Origin: Bacillota bacterium | GTDB taxonomy: Bacteria; Bacillota; Dehalobacteriia; UBA4068 | Direction of reading: 5' to 3' | Assembly (NCBI GenBank): GCA_009778255.1 | Contig: WRKD01000148.1 | Location: 1-9,700 of the forward strand | DNA: 9,700 nucleotides | Shown: positions 7,501 to 9,700 of the stretch, one piece after another | Layout of the letters: every line of letters begins with the position of its first letter | How positions within the stretch are numbered: position 1 is the first letter of the stretch | Program-made: the position numbers and the translations under genes | The notes under the pieces: generated by a model | What the model was told of the DNA's origin: nothing | The model's database searches: none | The model's input: the letters and a program-made list of their open reading frames with translations, nothing else

Positions 7501-9700
7501 CCATTAACCAAAACGTCGAAAGTCGGTTTGATATTATTGGCTGTTACCGGGGCATTGAAAAGGATTTCGACTTCTTTATCCGTAATTAGGTTAACGCCGG
7601 AAAAAGTGCCTTCAACAGGCCTGTGCAAGGTGAGCTGCGCACCTTCGCCAGGGGCTGTGCTGGCGCCTATATAGCCTGCCGGCGGGTTGATAACCGTAGA
7701 GGCAAAGGAGAGGGCGGTAGCAATATCGTCGCCGCTGAAGTTACTGGTGGCTGTGAATTTAAGGGTCACGACTTTTATATCCGGTGAACACGGTTCGCCA
7801 AAGATCATGTTTAATGAAGGTATGCTGCGAACCGATACTTTTCCGCCAGCCAGCGGGCTGACCGCCGCCACCACGCCTTTTAAGTCGGCATAGCCGTCGT
7901 ATTTTAGCAAAGAGGCATCATAAGCTACTTCTGAGGAAAATTGAGTGTAATTGAGATTACCATTGAGTAAAACATCTACTAAAACGGTTTCACCGATATT
8001 GATATCGTTTTTATCGGTTTGCAGATAAACTTGGTAGTTGGGCGCAGTTACCCTGGGCAGAGGATTCATTAATGGTAAATCGATATAGGAATTTTCGCCC
8101 AGATTCAGTTCAAAGGAAGTTGCTACATTTGGCCTTATGGTGTGTCTGTAGTCGGTTGAATACACTACAACCGCCAGTCTGTTGCCAGCCTGGAAAGTAT
8201 AATGCCTGGGCTCTAAAGTAAAGGTGTAACTATAAGGCGTACCGGGAACTATTTCTACAGTTTGGTAGAAGTAAGGAGGAACAAACCCCATGTCTTTTGT
8301 GATATCTGCGTCAATATAAGTTATACCGCTGGGGTTGGGGTTTTGTATGTCTACGGAATTCCTGGCTACAACTTTATATTGGGTTAAGGTATTGGAAAAA
8401 GTATATTGGAACCGGCTATAAGCGTTATAGCCGTTGGCGAAGGCCGGGATCTGCCAACTGGAAACAGTAGAAGAAGTTTGATAGCCGCGGCGCGCATCTC
8501 CTAAATCTACAATCATTACTGAAAGCGAGCCGATACCTTTATCCGGTACAACATCTAATGTAACACGGGTAGTGCCGCTTAATGTTACCGGTTCGCTTAA
8601 TACATCGGAAACATAAGCCAAGCGGGCATTGGTCTGTTGTAGTATTTCTTCCAGATTAACATTGATAGTGCTGCTGCCAGGTGAAATTGGCTTTGCGGAG
8701 GGGAACAGCATGGTGCTTTCCCAAGCGCGATGTATTAAAGATTCTTTATTATACCACCAGTTGGTGCTGCCGGTATTAGTATCATTGGCTACACTAAGGT
8801 TATAGAAAGGATCTGCCGGATCTCTAAAATCATCCATCACCCTATATTTTAGCTGATCTACGAAGGGGCCGGCTATACTTGTCAGAGGGGCGTTTACAGT
8901 TAACTGGCCTCCGCCTTTATCGTTGTTATAGAAATAATAACGGCGGAACTCGCTGCCAGGTGCCGGCCAGCTGGAATAGGCATGGCTTTCGCCGGTTACA
9001 TTATCTGCTACCCATGCTTCGGTGCCATTTGTATCTATACCGTTTTCAATACCATAAATAAATCTGTCCAGCCACTTATGGGCAATTCCTAAAGTATCTG
9101 CCGAGCCCCAGTTCCATACATTGGTATGCGCTTGTAGATGCAGTATCAATTTCATGGGATAATTAGGGTCGATAGCTTTTAAGGCGCGGTAAAGTTGATC
9201 CATATGTTGTGTGCCCACGTTTCTGTCGTCAAAGCCTTGGGTGAATAAAACTGCCGCTTTAAAACGACCGGCTTGGCCAAACCAGTTGCCCATATCCCAG
9301 AATTTATTGTAGTCGCCTGTTTCGCGGGATATTTCATCGGCTACTCTGGCCATGATGCTTTCATAGGCTATGCGGTCGGGACGGCCCAGGGCAAAATTGG
9401 GATCCTGCCAACGGCTCATATCGTAACGGGATAACCATTCGGCGTCTTCGCTTTGAGCCTGATCGCCCGGATACACCGCGCCGTTTTGGCGGAAATATGT
9501 ATACATGCTGGAAAGTCCGGCTACCGGAAGTATGGCTTTTATGGCCGGATACCCGGATGAAGCCGTGCCCATTTGTACGGTGCCGTCGTATGAAGTGCCG
9601 GTCATGGCGACATCGCCGTTGGCCCAGTATGCTACAACTTCTTCGGTGGCGTCTTTTGTTTTATAACCACGGCATTCTCCGTTTAACCATTTAATGGCGG
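4542..9700 (-). CDS. Giant two-protease protein: S15 Xaa-Pro dipeptidyl-peptidase plus HEXXH metallopeptidase (N-terminus outside window)
   Basis: The frame is open to the window edge; 31 residues precede the first Met at 9605, and numbering here counts that Met as 1. Visible order:
- S15 alpha/beta-hydrolase domain (to about 200): nucleophile S5 in GTSYDG, D127 in GFDDRNV and H160 in LHLQAH, matching PepX in order and spacing. This family removes X-Pro dipeptides from N-termini.
- S15 C-terminal beta domain, about 215-515.
- Cohesin-like domain, about 523-662 (YDASLLKY core).
- Ig-like segment, about 664-755 (EVEILFNAPV).
- Unrecognised Trp/Tyr-rich segment, about 780-1075.
- Ig-like region, about 1078-1345 (QVELVFNREI; later DWAGNPL).
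- Metallopeptidase-like end, about 1350-1687: H1478-E-G-A-H1482 binds zinc, with E1527 in NMAEWFA as probable third ligand.

No membrane segment or SLH domain is visible, and the protein ends in LLHYQYK. The domains suggest an exported enzyme attacking proteins or peptides, but the signal peptide is not visible. S15 identity is firm, the metallopeptidase likely, the cohesin and Ig calls moderate. Confidence 0.88.
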   Translation of the reverse strand, partial: AIKWLNGECRGYKTKDATEEVVAYWANGDVAMTGTSYDGTVQMGTASSGYPAIKAILPVAGLSSMYTYFRQNGAVYPGDQAQSEDAEWLSRYDMSRWQDPNFALGRPDRIAYESIMARVADEISRETGDYNKFWDMGNWFGQAGRFKAAVLFTQGFDDRNVGTQHMDQLYRALKAIDPNYPMKLILHLQAHTNVWNWGSADTLGIAHKWLDRFIYGIENGIDTNGTEAWVADNVTGESHAYSSWPAPGSEFRRYYFYNNDKGGGQLTVNAPLTSIAGPFVDQLKYRVMDDFRDPADPFYNLSVANDTNTGSTNWWYNKESLIHRAWESTMLFPSAKPISPGSSTINVNLEEILQQTNARLAYVSDVLSEPVTLSGTTRVTLDVVPDKGIGSLSVMIVDLGDARRGYQTSSTVSSWQIPAFANGYNAYSRFQYTFSNTLTQYKVVARNSVDIQNPNPSGITYIDADITKDMGFVPPYFYQTVEIVPGTPYSYTFTLEPRHYTFQAGNRLAVVVYSTDYRHTIRPNVATSFELNLGENSYIDLPLMNPLPRVTAPNYQVYLQTDKNDINIGETVLVDVLLNGNLNYTQFSSEVAYDASLLKYDGYADLKGVVAAVSPLAGGKVSVRSIPSLNMIFGEPCSPDIKVVTLKFTATSNFSGDDIATALSFASTVINPPAGYIGASTAPGEGAQLTLHRPVEGTFSGVNLITDKEVEILFNAPVTANNIKPTFDVLVNGVKVDYEFLSYFDFGPYAAAPLVNIRLKEPLTIKTGPYTAYTLGAQAAASLSVVARASGQTSTAAWKPFYTFYDQLASNGTSGQRSNRGSRGLMWVWGNENSRCAASTFAGGVFDHIPSSYRTNYQTATWVVGTYVAAALDRTVGRSEQLVNAANVSGMHVVIVGNGDSVYTVPEYRQLYVSGVTTDWASRVTIGGSRDIPIIVTTAEDACRVKGPNDNTFEMMREFAKLFLELGVKDGWSNFALGPYDDPDAYNCYKRLQDNYQKSRALGLWPGTNVLNSLEDYYVYGTMIYFECLPESSTWQAESFPINTRRELLDYDLGLYEVMVEVYGEWEYFVGGGTSSSDSSRRWGAPWYKHGQVENYTVINGVIQPYEPLKIIETNLISPSQVELVFNREIKDLDELRTLANWELTWVPTETCIVTIGTTDYTFNAGQTYTFNSTSTPRLVMEYYMWKTLTLKVTGMKFNTGFMSYEIGGFTTDEINRAFDSTLTIEQGYKPWFTEDAYYRDLNPIGKSFMGDIGDPSGWMADINSSRTSYAVSQKVYDSQTPEQIAAKRMVVGKKIPRSDYVRSTLFALNKGEYVRFDAAKGGFVSYDKQNQPLNGGALRFATALNGTLGAAFKASPAVADWAGNPLEAKNYTVQMKPWQTQVMRSEKTGVYVYADTETQKNSLLVGCDYWDYMYSNPRDNIGQRLADGFNFAYYHKNVKTGEYASGGLDILGYHNHMYMAPNRRSLYSAGPTVLYAEGLGYHVCSTMEYSLLRDYQYTRYDHESIMHHEGAHSVEYPGMFYYTDLNFEAHEIWDNFGYNTWSGNRAYSTYASSNMAEWFATLSTYWFDTMRESVDGTITGVWTPISSREELYTFDRKGYEFMKKIYYNGETYLDPAKVPGNQTTLPGWDEEGNSINDDIIKWGLTFPGTMNEDRADWGITNQFRWTSWGGPNVWDIKMSTVPGSGLRYVEGVANPEYPGREMYGENYNPYLLHYQYK

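Noticed and set aside
9603..9605. ATG at 9605 as the true start of the giant gene
   Set aside because: The frame continues without a stop to the window edge, and the 31 upstream residues (WLNG, then YWANGDVA) match the S15 sequence that normally precedes the GxSYxG nucleophile motif. The start lies outside the window.

Overview
All visible genes lie on the minus strand. Moderate GC, strong GGAGG-type ribosome binding sites, a TTG start and tightly overlapping genes suggest a Gram-positive, probably Clostridia-like bacterium. This is inferred from style; no rRNA or other marker gene is present. There are no tRNA or rRNA genes, CRISPR arrays, insertion sequences or phage genes.

Region 1 (4349 down to 1) is a compact operon, in transcription order: a MoxR-family AAA+ ATPase, a soluble DUF58 protein with a von Willebrand factor A (vWA)-like fold, a short BatD-like membrane protein with a signal peptide, BatA, and BatB running off the window edge. 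Two ATGA overlaps and short gaps point to one transcript and translational coupling. BatB starts at a TTG at 689. The set matches the known MoxR/vWA partnership, in which an AAA+ ATPase works with metal-binding vWA proteins as a chaperone or maturation machine. Its client here is unknown.

Region 2 (4350-4541) is the only sizeable intergenic stretch. It holds a strong hairpin terminator closing the upstream gene, and an AT-rich segment that probably carries the moxR promoter.

Region 3 (9700 down to 4542) is one giant open frame, cut at its N-terminus by the window edge, with at least 1,718 residues visible. It begins inside an S15 Xaa-Pro dipeptidyl-peptidase catalytic domain with a complete Ser-Asp-His triad. 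It continues through the S15 C-terminal beta domain, a cohesin-like domain and an Ig-like segment. Next come a roughly 300-residue segment I do not recognise, a further Ig-like region, and a C-terminal module with an HEGAH zinc-metallopeptidase motif. Two unrelated protease centres in one polypeptide is the most unusual feature of the window. It is probably an exported protein, but its signal peptide would lie outside the window.
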